Origin: UBA4744 sp963723165
Lineage (GTDB): Bacteria > Actinomycetota > Acidimicrobiia > Spongiisociales > UBA4744
Length of the DNA: 64,000 bases
Reading direction: 5' to 3'
NCBI GenBank assembly: GCA_963723165.1
Contig: CAVRPP010000010.1
Span: 1 to 64,000, forward strand
Both the position numbers and the translations under genes were made by a program. The notes beneath the pieces are model-generated. The model ran no database searches, had not been told where the DNA came from, and saw only the letters and a program-made list of their open reading frames with translations. This document shows, piece after piece, positions 40,196-49,155 of this stretch. Each line of letters opens with the position of its first letter. Position 1 is the first letter of the stretch.

Positions 40196-43100
40196 TCACC
40201 TTGCGATGAAGTACTTGGCTCGTGGGTGGTGGCAGATAATTGCTGAGGTTGTTTGTTCGGGCTGGTACTGCCAGCCGGTCTCCTCACCCACGGAGATACC
40301 GATCCGGGAGGCGTCGAGCAGGTCGGCTACCCGGGCGTTTTCTTCCAGGTCGGGACAGGCCGGATAGCCCCAGGAATAGCGGCCCCCGCGATACTGCTGG
40401 CGAAACAATCCAGACAGCGAGGGTCCGTCCTCATCGACGAAACCCCATTCGGTCCGGATCCGGTGATGCCAGAACTCGGCCAGGGCCTCGGCCATCTCCA
40501 CCGCCAGCCCGTGGAGGAACAGATACTCGCGGTAGTGGTGTCCGGCGAAGAGCTCGGCGGCCCTTTCCGAGGCACGTTCTCCCATGGTGACAATGTGGAA
40601 AGCGGCGTAGTCGACTTCGTCCCCGACCGGTCGGTGAAAGTCGGCTATGCAGAGGTGTGGAGCCGATGGTTGTCGAGGAAAAGCGAACCGGGTCCTCTCC
40701 CGTGAACGGGATTTGTCCTCCCAGACGACGAGGTCGTTGCCGTCGGCGTTGACAGGGAAGTACCCGTAGACCACCTGGGGCACGAGGAGGTGTTCTTCCT
40801 TGGCGCGGGTCAGCTGTTCCCTGACCATCGGTCGGATCCGGCCCTTGAACGTCTGGTCGTCTTCGTCGGTCTCGGGCCGGAAGTGCCATTGGTTGCGGAA
40901 CAAAGCGGTTTCGTTGAGGTATGCGGCAATGTCGTCGACTGCGATGCCTTTGACCACCCGCGATCCGAGAAACGGCGGCGGGAGGATCTCGTTATCTGCC
41001 ACCACCTCGGGGGAGCGATCCGGGAGCGGTTCGGTTTTAGCGGCGGGTCGGTCACGGCGTGGGGGGAGCGGGCGGCCTTCTGCCCGGCGGCCGAATTCCG
41101 GATCATCGACATGGGCGTTAGCGGCTATTTGCTCCATCACGGCCAGTCCGGCGAAGGCGTTCTTCCCGTAGAACAGCGGCCCCGGATAGACCTCGCGCAG
41201 ATCCCGTTCGACATACACCCTGGTCAGAGCCGCCCCGCCGAGGATGATCGGGAGGTGGGACAGGCCCCGGTCGATCAACTCGGCCAGGTTGTCGCGCATG
41301 ATCAGCGTGGACTTGACCAGCAACCCGCTCATCCCGATGGCGTCGGCGTTGGTCTCCAAGGCCTTTTCGATCATGTCGGCGATACCGACCTTGATACCGA
41401 GGTTGTGGACCTGATATCCGTTGTTGGTGAGGATGATGTCGACCAGGTTCTTGCCAATGTCATGGACGTCGCCTTTGACGGTGGCCAACACGATCGATCC
41501 CCGTCCGGCATCGTCGGATCGTTCCATGTGCGGTTCCAGGTGCGATACGGCCAGTTTCATCGTTTCGGCCGACTGCAGCACGAAGGGAAGCTGCATGTCG
41601 CCCGACGCGAACAGGTCCCCGACGGTTCGCATCCCCACCAGGAGGACGTCGTTGATGATGCTGAGCGCCGACCTTCCTGCCTCGAGGGTCTGCTCGAGAT
41701 CGTCGGTGAGCCCGTCGCGGTCGCCTTCCACGATCCGGTGCTCCAGGCGTCGCTCGAGCGGCCAGTCGCTGCGGTCTTCCTGCTCGATCACTGTGGTTTC
41801 GACGTCGGCGAACAACTCGAGTATTCGAGCCAGCGGATCGTAGGTCTCGGTACGGCGGTCGTAGATGAGCTCTAGAGCGGCTTCCTTCTGTTCAGCCGGT
41901 ATGCGATGCAGCGGTTGGATGCGGGCGGCATGCACGATGGCGGCATCGAGTCCGTGGTCGACGGCTTCGTGCAGGAAGACCGAGTTGATGACGTGCCGGG
42001 CGGCCGGCTTGAGGCCGAAGGACACGTTGGAGACACCGAGGATGGTGTTGACGCCCGGCATTTCGGCCTTGATCTTCCGCAGGGATTCCAGGGTGGCGAC
42101 CCCATCGCCCCTGAGATCCTCGCCGCCGGTGCTCAGTGGAAACGTGAGTGGGTCGAAGATGAGATCGCCGGATTCCAGCCCGTACCGGTCGACGGCCAGT
42201 CGGTGGATCCGATGGGCGACCCGCATCTTCCATTCGACGTCGCGGGCCTGGCCTTCCTCATCGATCAGTAGGCATATAACGGCCGCGCCGTACTCGCGCG
42301 CCAGGGACATGACCCGGTCGAAACGGGATCCAGGGTCTTCGCCATCTTCCAGATTGGCCGAATTGAGTACCGCCCGGCCTCCGATCCACTGCAATCCCGC
42401 CTCGAGGACCTCCGGTTCGGTCGAGTCGAGCACGATGGGAACGCCGACCTGTCCGGTGAACCGCTTCGCCAGCTCGTCCATGTCACGGGTGCCGTCCCGG
42501 CCGACGTAGTCGACGCTGAGATCGACCAGGTGGGCGCCTTCTCGAATCTGGTCTCTGCCCATCTGCACTGCCGTGTCCCAGTCCTCGCCCAGCAGTGCCG
42601 AGCGGAACTGCTTGGATCCGTTGGCATTGGTCCGCTCGCCCACGATCAAGAACGAAGTGTCCTGGCGAAACGGCACAAAACTGTACGTCGAGGCTGCCCC
42701 GGCCTGGTGGTCCGGGTGCCTTTTGGCGGGGGTCAGATCCCGGACCGCCTCGACGACGGTGCCGAGATGCTCGGGAGTGGTGCCGCAACAACCCCCCACG
42801 ACGGTGACCCCGAGTTCGGTGATGAACCGGGTGTGATGGTGGGCCAGTTCGGTCGGGGAGAGGTCGTAGCAGACGGCTCCATCGCGTACTTCCGGAAGGC
42901 CGGCGTTGGGGATCACCGCGATCGGCATCCGCGAGTGGGCGGAAAGATGACGGAGATGTTCGGTCATCTCGGCCGGACCGGTTGCGCAGTTGATACCGAA
43001 CACGTCGGGACTGCATCGGGTCGATGGCGGCCAGGGCGGCGCCGATTTCGGTGCCGGGCAGCATCCGCCCGGTCGCTTCCATGGTTACCTGGGCCTGGAT

Positions 43101-43658
43101 GGGGACTAGCCGGTTGGTCCGGGACATTGCCCGACGGGCACCGGTGATGGCTGCTTTCAGTCCAAGGAGATCAAACTGGGTCTCGATGATGAACAGGTCC
43201 ACACCGCCTTCGAGCAGCCCGGCCGCTTGCTCCTCGTAGGCATCCCGTAGTTCCCGATAGGTGATCTGGCCCAGGGTGGCGAATTTGGTCCCTGGACCGA
43301 TCGAACCCGCCACCCAGCGGGGTTGGTCGGCTGTGCTGTACTGGAGCGCTACCTCTTTGGCGAGATAGGCGGCGGCCACGTTCAGCTCTTGCACCCGGTC
43401 TTCCAGGCCGTACTCGGAGAGCGGGACCGAGAATCCGCCGAAGCTGTTGGTTTCGATGACATCGACACCCACCTCGAGAAACGATGCGTGTACAGCCTGG
43501 ACGACGTCCGGTCGGGTGATGCTCAGCAGTTCATTGCAACCTTCGAGGTCGTCGGAGCCAAAATCGTCCGCGGTGAGCCCGGCGTTCTGAAGGGATGTGC
43601 CCATGGCGCCGTCGTAGACGACCACCCGGTTGGTCACCGCTTCGATGTAGTCCGCCAT
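40196..43658 (-). pseudogene. metH: Cobalamin-dependent methionine synthase MetH, one apparent frameshift
   Basis: Encodes about 1,150 residues: homocysteine-binding domain (YDGAMGTSLQ; zinc Cys in GINCATGP and GGCCGTTPEH), pterin domain (VGERTNANGSKQF), cobalamin cap and binding domain (VKGDVHDIGKNLV) and the activation domain (RYSWGYPACPDL). The frame changes near 43008: after AAIDPMQS one extra C in a CCC run must be skipped to go on as DVFGINC. The break separates the zinc Cys residues from the barrel start, so the two halves cannot work alone. Either a sequencing error, a recent mutation or recoding. ATG 43658 has AAGGAG and lies behind a SAM riboswitch. Confidence 0.9.
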
Positions 43659-43660
43659 GC

Positions 43661-43688
43661 CGCTCCTTCTGAAGATCGAAGAGGAGCG
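43661..43688 (-). promoter_or_regulatory. Ribosome-binding-site-sequestering hairpin before metH
   Basis: CGCTCCT pairs with AGGAGCG, which contains the Shine-Dalgarno sequence of metH, with one or two more inner pairs. It lies 7 nt after the SAM riboswitch. As no U run is present, control would be at translation initiation: closed when SAM is bound (inference). Confidence 0.6.
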
Positions 43689-43695
43689 AAACCGC

Positions 43696-43785
43696 AACTT
43701 CATCGATCAGGCCTTGGCACCATGATCCGGGGGATCGGTTGCCGCGGCTTCGTCGGGCCTGTCCCTCCACCGCTCAAGATGAGTT
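43696..43785 (-). promoter_or_regulatory. SAM riboswitch (SAM-I / S-box class)
   Basis: The minus strand carries the S-box core in order: TCATCTTGAG, GGTGGAGGGACAGGCCCGA, CGAAGCCGCGGCAACC, then GGTGCCAAGGCCTGATCGATGAAG. P1 can form between AACTCATC and GATGAAGTT with one bulged base. The aptamer is unusually compact in P3/P4 but has the invariant purine-rich loops. It stands directly before metH, which makes methionine, the SAM precursor. High SAM should lower metH expression. Confidence 0.88.
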
Positions 43786-43886
43786 CGAGGAAGCATACTC
43801 CAGGAGCGGCCCTGCAACCTATGGGGTTTTCCTTTGCGCCGGGGTCGACTACCTTTATCGGGCAAGCTCCCGTATCCGGGAATTGT

Positions 43887-43963
43887 GCGCCCGTAGCTCA
43901 ATTTGGATAGAGCGTCTGACTACGGATCAGGAGGTTGGGGGTTCGAGTCCCTCCGGGCGTGCC
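43887..43963 (+). tRNA. tRNA-Arg (anticodon ACG)
   Basis: 77 nt with encoded CCA. The acceptor stem GCGCCCG pairs with CGGGCGT (first pair G-U), D arm GCTCAATTTGGATAGAGC, and anticodon ACG in CTGACTACGGATCAG. A34 is the substrate for TadA (35127). Its 3' half is repeated in decayed form at 45034-45079. Confidence 0.96.
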
Positions 43964-43965
43964 AG

Positions 43966-43994
43966 TGAAACCCCCGTGTTTGCTGGAGGTTTCG
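43966..43994 (+). terminator. Terminator of tRNA-Arg
   Basis: GAAACC/GGTTTC inverted repeat extended by CC/GG pairs, with a 10-nt GT-rich loop, 2 nt after the CCA. Confidence 0.5.
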
Positions 43995-44007
43995 TAGCCG
44001 TTTTCGG

Positions 44008-44997
44008 TCAAGCGGGCCAGATCTTGCGGCCCTCCCCATGAGGAACCAGGCGGTCAACGGCCGCGAGTTCCTCTTCCGAGAGCGGTGGAAGAAACCCGGC
44101 TGCCGCGTTTGATTCCGCCTGCCGCCCGTTGCGGGCTCCAGGAATAGCGGTGCTTACCGCCGGGTGGCTTCTCACGAACCGAAGAGCGAACTGTGCCATC
44201 GTCTCTGCTTCTGGAATGATCGCTCGGAGTTTCTCGACCATTCTTAAGTCCCGGTGGAACTGTTCGTTTTGCTCGGGATCCTGGATCCAGGAGCGTCGGA
44301 AGTCGCTTTCGGGGAACCTGTCCGAAGCCGAGTACTTGTCTGTCAGTAGGCCCATAGCCAGGGGGCCCCGCACGATCACGCCTATACCGCTCTCCTGACA
44401 GTACGGGAGAATATCCCGCTCCGCAGTGCGATTGAGAATGGAGTAATCGGTCTGAAGGACATTGCAGTCCCCGTCGGCGTTGAAACGCTGCAGAAGATCG
44501 AGATTGCTCGTGCTGACCCCCCAGGCGGCTACTTTCCCTTCCTCCTTGAGTTTCCGGAATCCCTCAACGAAGACGGGTGTGTTGGGCTCGGGGTAGTCGA
44601 TGTGGCATTGGATGACGTCGAGGTGATCTATGTTCAACCGACGCAAGGACTCCTCGACTCCGGTCACCAGCTTCTTCACAGTGTCGTACTGAGATCGGTC
44701 CGCCTGGGGGTCGTAGCCGACCCAGCCGATCTTTGTTGCCACGACGAACCGATCTCGCCGATCGATCATCGCCCGTCCCAGCAATTCCTCAGAGTGTCCC
44801 GCTCCGTACACGTCGGCGGTGTCGAACAAGTTGACTCCGGCCGCAAGAGCCGCATCGATGGCTTCCAGACTGGCTTCGTCTTCGACGGCACCCCATTCAC
44901 TTCCGGCTACCGCCCAAAGGCCCAGGCCAATCTCCGATACCTCCAAACCACTTCGGTCGTCAAGCGGTCTCCGAGTCAACTGCGATGGTGTGCTCAT
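44008..44997 (-). CDS. Aldo/keto reductase, islet cargo
   Basis: A 329-residue NADPH-dependent oxidoreductase with TIM-barrel. Catalytic residues: Asp in NLFDTADVYGAGHSEEL, Tyr in the same VYG, Lys in VVATKIGWVG and His in DVIQCHIDYP. The cofactor part ends with STAIPGARNGRQAESN, typical of the family; it reduces aldehydes or ketones of unknown identity. It lies between tRNA-Arg and a decayed copy of that tRNA's 3' end, pointing toward the tRNA, so it is probably carried by a small insertion. Confidence 0.92.
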   Translation of the reverse strand: MSTPSQLTRRPLDDRSGLEVSEIGLGLWAVAGSEWGAVEDEASLEAIDAALAAGVNLFDTADVYGAGHSEELLGRAMIDRRDRFVVATKIGWVGYDPQADRSQYDTVKKLVTGVEESLRRLNIDHLDVIQCHIDYPEPNTPVFVEGFRKLKEEGKVAAWGVSTSNLDLLQRFNADGDCNVLQTDYSILNRTAERDILPYCQESGIGVIVRGPLAMGLLTDKYSASDRFPESDFRRSWIQDPEQNEQFHRDLRMVEKLRAIIPEAETMAQFALRFVRSHPAVSTAIPGARNGRQAESNAAAGFLPPLSEEELAAVDRLVPHGEGRKIWPA

Positions 44998-45033
44998 GCC
45001 CTTGGAGTCTATCCAGGCATAGCTATCAGACCG

Positions 45034-45079
45034 CTACGGCTCGAGGAGGTCGGGGGCTCGAGTCCCATGGGGCGTGCTG
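45034..45079 (+). repeat. Decayed copy of the tRNA-Arg 3' half
   Basis: ctacggctcgaggaggtc followed by gggggctcgagtccc and ggggcgtgc aligns with positions 43920-43963 of tRNA-Arg(ACG) from the anticodon on, with one insertion and about seven mismatches. The 5' half is missing. It suits an old att copy that ends the aldo/keto reductase islet. Confidence 0.68.
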
Positions 45080-45154
45080 CCGTGCCTCCGTAAGGGTCAG
45101 GGTGCCGGCGGATTGATCTCTAGCAGCCCGGCGTGCGGTCCGGGAAGACGGCCG

Positions 45155-45199
45155 TGGACACTCAACAACTTTCATGTTAATGTCGTTGACATGAAAGTT
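45155..45199 (+). promoter_or_regulatory. Promoter and TetR-type operator of the 45191 operon
   Basis: TGGACA (45155-45160) and TAATGT (45178-45183) are spaced 17 nt and suit -35 and -10 boxes. Transcription would start at or near the ATG at 45191, so the message is probably leaderless. An exact inverted repeat with 11-nt arms (AACTTTCATGT at 45167-45177, ACATGAAAGTT at 45189-45199) covers the -10 box and the start codon. Very likely the binding site of the TetR protein it precedes. Confidence 0.7.
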
Positions 45200-45790
45200 C
45201 AGGAGACCCGACCATACCGGATGCAGGCTCGCGCCGAAGCCGCAGAAGATACGGCGAACTCCATCCTCGGAGCTGCAACCACAGCGTTCGGATCAACCCG
45301 GTTCGCCGATGTCACGCTGCGCCAGATCGCGGAGGCGGCCGAGGTGTCCGTGCAGACGGTCATCCGGCGGTTCGGTTCAAAGGAAGGGCTGATCGAGGCC
45401 GTTGTCGACAGGGAACGCACGCGAGTTGCGGCACAACGCGAGGTGCCGGACGGAGCAGAACTGCGCCGTCGCATCGAGATCCTCGTCGACCACTACGAGG
45501 AGGACGGCGACGTCGTCCTCCACCTCCTCTCGGAAGAGGACCGCTCACCCGAGATAGCACTGGTCGTGGCCGAAGGTCGCCGCACCCACCGAACCTGGGT
45601 CGAGACCCACTTGCCGGAGATTCTTGCAAGCGCCCGGGGAGCTGACCGCCGGCAACTGGTCGACGCGGCGGTGGCGGCGACTGATCTCTTCACCTGGAAG
45701 CTTTTGCGACGTGATATCGGTCGGAACACGAAAGAGGTGGTCGAAGTGATGGTACGGATGCTCGAGGGACTACGAAAGGAGACGCCATGA
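45191..45790 (+). CDS. TetR-family transcriptional regulator
   Basis: A 199-residue repressor. The N-terminal helix-turn-helix reads ILGAATTAFGSTRFADVTLRQ and IAEAAEVSVQTVIRRFGSKEGL, standard for the family. The C-terminal ligand domain is helical and typical in length. ATG 45191 is preferred because it fits the promoter and operator. It is followed, with an ATGA overlap, by a glycosyltransferase, so ligand and target may concern a compound that the enzyme glycosylates (inference). Confidence 0.92.
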   Translation: MKVQETRPYRMQARAEAAEDTANSILGAATTAFGSTRFADVTLRQIAEAAEVSVQTVIRRFGSKEGLIEAVVDRERTRVAAQREVPDGAELRRRIEILVDHYEEDGDVVLHLLSEEDRSPEIALVVAEGRRTHRTWVETHLPEILASARGADRRQLVDAAVAATDLFTWKLLRRDIGRNTKEVVEVMVRMLEGLRKETP

Positions 45791-47055
45791 GCCGTGTGCT
45801 CATCTATACGTCGCCCGCCAAGGGCCATCTCACCCCTGTGAAGACTACGGCGATCGAACTTGCCGGCCGGGGTCACACCGTGCATGTGAGGACGCTGGCG
45901 GGAGAGGTAGAAGGGATCCAAGCCCTTGGCATGGAGGCGTCGGCAATCGATCCACGCATCGAAGATCGGGAGATGGACGACTGGAAGGGGACCAGCACCA
46001 TGGCTGCGCTGAAAAGCGGTCTGCAAACGTTTGCCGACCGGGCACCGTACGAGGTCGAGGACATTCGGTCGGCCATCAGCGCCTTCTCCCCCGAATCGCT
46101 GATCGTTGACACCAATACGTGGGGCGCGCAGGCGGTGGCGGAGGCTTCTGCCCTGCCGTGGGCAATGTTCCAGCCCTACTTCACGCCTCTGCCGGGGCGA
46201 GGTGTGCCGCCTTTTGGACCAGGTCTCTCACGGATGACGGGCCCGCTCGGCCAAATTCGCGACGGTTTGCTCGGCAAGGTCATCGTCGGCAAACTCACCT
46301 CGCTCATGCTTCCACCGGTCAACGACGTCCGGTCCTCCCTGGGGCTGTCAACGTTCGAAAGCCTCAGTGACGTCCTCACCCGGGCCCCGCTGGTGTTGTA
46401 TTTCACGGTCCCGGAGATCGACTACCCGAGGGGCGAATGGCCCCCTTCGTACCGGTTTGTCGGACCTGGAGCTGCCGAAGACGCGCAGTCACCGCCGTGG
46501 CTCGACGAGGTCGACCGTCCCATCGTGCTCGTCACCTGCTCGACCGAGCGACAGGGCGATCGGGCACTCATCCAGACCGCCCTCGACTCCCTGCCCGCAG
46601 CCGGCTACTTCGTCGTCGCGACAACAGGAGCTCACGATCCGGCTGAGTTTGACGTCTCCGCCGATGGAGTACTCCTGGAGCGGTTCCTCTCCCACAGCTC
46701 CGTCTTACCTCGCGCTACTGCCGTCGTCTGTCACGGCGGGATGGGCATTACCCAACGAGCACTCGCCGCGGGGGTGCCCGTGGTCGTGGTGCCCTTTGGA
46801 CGGGATCAGCTAGAGGTTGCTCGCCGAGTCGAACATGCCGGTGTGGGCGTTCGGCTCCCACGGAAGCGCCTTAGTCCGGAAGCGCTCGCCGCCGCAGTGC
46901 GACAGGCCTCTGCACTGAGCGAAGCGGCCGTTCTCATGGCCGAACACATGTCGGAGGCCGGGGGAAGTCGGGCAGCTGCAGAAGCAGTTGAGGCTCTCAT
47001 GGAAGCTCGCGGGACTGAGACCGTAACCGAAGGCAACCGGGGTGGGCGCTCATGA
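45787..47055 (+). CDS. MGT/UGT-type glycosyltransferase (GT1)
   Basis: A 422-residue GT-B enzyme of the macrolide glycosyltransferase type. The N-terminal acceptor domain begins VLIYTSPAKGHLTPVKTTAIELAGRGH. The C-terminal donor domain holds LLERFLSHSSVLPRATAVVCHGGMGITQRALAAG, with the HGG nucleotide-sugar motif followed by VPVVVVPFGRDQLEVARRVE. Enzymes of this type add UDP- or dTDP-sugars to small lipophilic molecules, antibiotics among them. Coupled to the TetR gene. Confidence 0.92.
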   Translation: MSRVLIYTSPAKGHLTPVKTTAIELAGRGHTVHVRTLAGEVEGIQALGMEASAIDPRIEDREMDDWKGTSTMAALKSGLQTFADRAPYEVEDIRSAISAFSPESLIVDTNTWGAQAVAEASALPWAMFQPYFTPLPGRGVPPFGPGLSRMTGPLGQIRDGLLGKVIVGKLTSLMLPPVNDVRSSLGLSTFESLSDVLTRAPLVLYFTVPEIDYPRGEWPPSYRFVGPGAAEDAQSPPWLDEVDRPIVLVTCSTERQGDRALIQTALDSLPAAGYFVVATTGAHDPAEFDVSADGVLLERFLSHSSVLPRATAVVCHGGMGITQRALAAGVPVVVVPFGRDQLEVARRVEHAGVGVRLPRKRLSPEALAAAVRQASALSEAAVLMAEHMSEAGGSRAAAEAVEALMEARGTETVTEGNRGGRS

Positions 47056-47071
47056 CGGCTACGTCGCCTCC

Positions 47072-48595
47072 TCAGTCGGCACGGCCGGAGGCAACCCTGG
47101 GGCGAGTTCGTTTGCCGTTGAGCATCGTGCCGACGGGGGTGTAGCGGACGAACAACTGGTAGCTGATGAGCAGCAGCAGGCTCACCGCGATCGTGAGGCT
47201 GAAGAACTTGACTCCCGAGGGCAGATCCCAGTCGCGAATCCAAGCCTGGGCAACGATGATGAGCGGGAGGTGGGCGAGATACAGCCAGTACGACGAGTCC
47301 GACAGATACCGCACTCCGCGCCGCTCCTTGGCAAGGAAGCCTCGGAATGCCCCCATGAGTGCCACGATCATTGCCCATGCGTAGATGACCTGAGCCACAG
47401 ATGCCAGGGCCCAAGAGCCACCCGTGGCGAACGTCACCATCAAAGCCAACGGAAACACGACCAGGACGGTCAGCGGCAGCATCACCTTCCAGCGACGACC
47501 GAGGGTATCTATGAGCATCTCACCGCGCTGGTTGCGGCGGTCGTACAGCAGCGCTCCGAAGGCGAAGAACACTGCGTAGTAGATCAGCACGTGCGGAAGA
47601 GGAATGAGCCCGGTGGAGGTATCCGGGCCGAAGACCGGATTGGCTCCGCCGTCGCCCATCGCCAGTTGGGGGATGATCGTGAGTGGGATCAAGGTCCACA
47701 TCAGACGACGTGGCCACCCGCTCTCGAGGGTCGTTCGCCCCTCTCGAGGGGACAGGCCCCGGTCGACCAGAATCGCCACCACGCAGAAACCGGCGAGAAG
47801 CCACAGCAGAAACCAGAGGAACCACAGGTGGTGGAAACTGGTCAACCAGGTGTCGAACCCCAACAGTTCTTCCACTTCGGCTGCACCGAATCCCCACCCT
47901 TCGAGGTCCGCCCATTGGGTTCCAACCGGACGGATATCGGGGATGCCGTAGTCGACCAGGACATCGGCAACGCTGGCCGAACCGACGTAATACGCGTAGG
48001 CGAATGGAGCGTCGTCGTCATCGTCCACGACAAGCGGGTCGGCACCGGCCTCGAGAAGCCGCTCGGCGATGTCGGCGTTACTCACGAGCGCTGCGAGGTG
48101 GAGGGGTGTTACGCCCTCTTCGTCGCGCGGCGAGTTGGGGTCCGCTCCGTCGCCGAGCAATCGGTCGACTGCGGTGGTGTTTTGGAAAAGGACCGCCACC
48201 AGCAGGTTGTCGAATTGGTCGGCGGATGTTTCGGCCGAGACCCAGTCCACGAGCGGAACGATGGTCAGGAAACCAATCAACAGGGGCAGCGCAATCCGGC
48301 GCAACCGGTGCTCCACCAGGGAACGCAACCCTCGTCGCCTCCACAGCATGGACGTGAAGAACCCGCTCAACAAGAAGAAGAGCGGCATGCGGAACCCGTG
48401 AACGGCGAGAAAGATCTCGTCAAATATCCCGTCGACACTCGATGTGTTGTCCTGCACCGGCCAGAACGACGGGAAAAAGGCCAGCGCGGCGTGCAACCCG
48501 ATGCCGAGCAGCATCGCAAAGCCCCGCAGGGCGTCGAGGTCGTGCCGGCGGCCGACAGTCTGTGCCGAGGGCTGGACAGATGAATCGTGGCTCAT
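47072..48595 (-). CDS. Acyltransferase-3 membrane protein with inserted ankyrin repeats
   Basis: A 507-residue protein. It opens like OpgC/acyltransferase-3 enzymes: RRHDLDALRGFAMLLGIGLHAAL with the catalytic-type His, then FRMPLFFLLSGFFTSML. After the third span, residues about 120-225 hold ankyrin-type repeats: VAVLFQNTTAVDRLLGDGADPN, then EEGVTPLHLAALVSNADIAERLLEAGADP. The remaining seven or so spans follow, ending YLYLAHLPLIIVAQ-like (SSYWLYLAHLPL). It probably transfers acyl groups to envelope glycans. The ankyrin insertion is unusual. Confidence 0.85.
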   Translation of the reverse strand: MSHDSSVQPSAQTVGRRHDLDALRGFAMLLGIGLHAALAFFPSFWPVQDNTSSVDGIFDEIFLAVHGFRMPLFFLLSGFFTSMLWRRRGLRSLVEHRLRRIALPLLIGFLTIVPLVDWVSAETSADQFDNLLVAVLFQNTTAVDRLLGDGADPNSPRDEEGVTPLHLAALVSNADIAERLLEAGADPLVVDDDDDAPFAYAYYVGSASVADVLVDYGIPDIRPVGTQWADLEGWGFGAAEVEELLGFDTWLTSFHHLWFLWFLLWLLAGFCVVAILVDRGLSPREGRTTLESGWPRRLMWTLIPLTIIPQLAMGDGGANPVFGPDTSTGLIPLPHVLIYYAVFFAFGALLYDRRNQRGEMLIDTLGRRWKVMLPLTVLVVFPLALMVTFATGGSWALASVAQVIYAWAMIVALMGAFRGFLAKERRGVRYLSDSSYWLYLAHLPLIIVAQAWIRDWDLPSGVKFFSLTIAVSLLLLISYQLFVRYTPVGTMLNGKRTRPRVASGRAD

Positions 48596-48738
48596 GGTTG
48601 TCCACCGTAACGCTCAGTCTTGGAATCGGAAAAAGGGGCGAATCCCGCCGGGAAACACCGCCGGTGATCTCCGTACCGCATTCACAAGTTCTCCACATCA
48701 GGGCGAGATCCTTGGTCATCGAATCGAGAAAGGTATCG

Positions 48739-49137
48739 ATGATGTTGAGGAGAAGTCCGTTTGGTTTGTTCCTGTTGGTCGGGATGGGGATCTTGTTGGG
48801 GGCTGCTCTGTTTGGCAGCTCGGGAGCGGTTGCCGGCCTGGTGGCCGCACCGTTCTTGGTCCTGGGTTTTGTATTCAAGATCGCCCTGTTCTTCATACTC
48901 TTCGGCTTGATGGCCAAGATGTTTGCGGGAGCCGGTCATCGCAACCGGCGAGGCTGGAACAGGTCCGGCCCCCCACGTCCCTGGTGGTCCGAAGAAGGAG
49001 GTTCGCCCTGGTCGGCCCGACGGGAATCGTCGGATAGAGACGAGCCGAAGCCAATGGGGGATCGCTTCGAGGAGTGGCACCGGATGGCCCATGCCCGCCA
49101 GGAAGTGGATGATCACACCCCACCTGTTGAGCCGTAA
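48739..49137 (+). CDS. Small two-span membrane protein, next to a two-component system
   Basis: A 132-residue protein. Two spans lie close together (GLFLLVGMGILLGAALFG and FLVLGFVFKIALFFILFGLM), then a basic, Trp-rich soluble tail (RGWNRSGPPRPWW) and an acidic end. ATG 48739 has AAAGG 6 nt upstream. It is 18 nt before the response regulator and so likely part of its operon. Similar layouts occur next to periplasmic metal sensors, but no family is certain. Confidence 0.7.
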   Translation: MMLRRSPFGLFLLVGMGILLGAALFGSSGAVAGLVAAPFLVLGFVFKIALFFILFGLMAKMFAGAGHRNRRGWNRSGPPRPWWSEEGGSPWSARRESSDRDEPKPMGDRFEEWHRMAHARQEVDDHTPPVEP

Positions 49138-49155
49138 ACGACCAGACTGGGCGCT

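Noticed and set aside
40790..41875. 361-residue plus-strand frame opposite metH
   Set aside because: Antisense to metH, with no recognisable motif.
42483..43003. metH as two separate genes
   Set aside because: The split falls inside the homocysteine-binding barrel before its zinc cysteines, so two independent proteins make no sense.
45034..45079. A second tRNA-Arg gene
   Set aside because: Only the 3' half is present, with an insertion in the stem region and no acceptor or D arm.
47042..48583. 513-residue plus-strand frame opposite the ankyrin acyltransferase
   Set aside because: Antisense shadow; rich in Gln, Glu, Arg and His without hydrophobic core.
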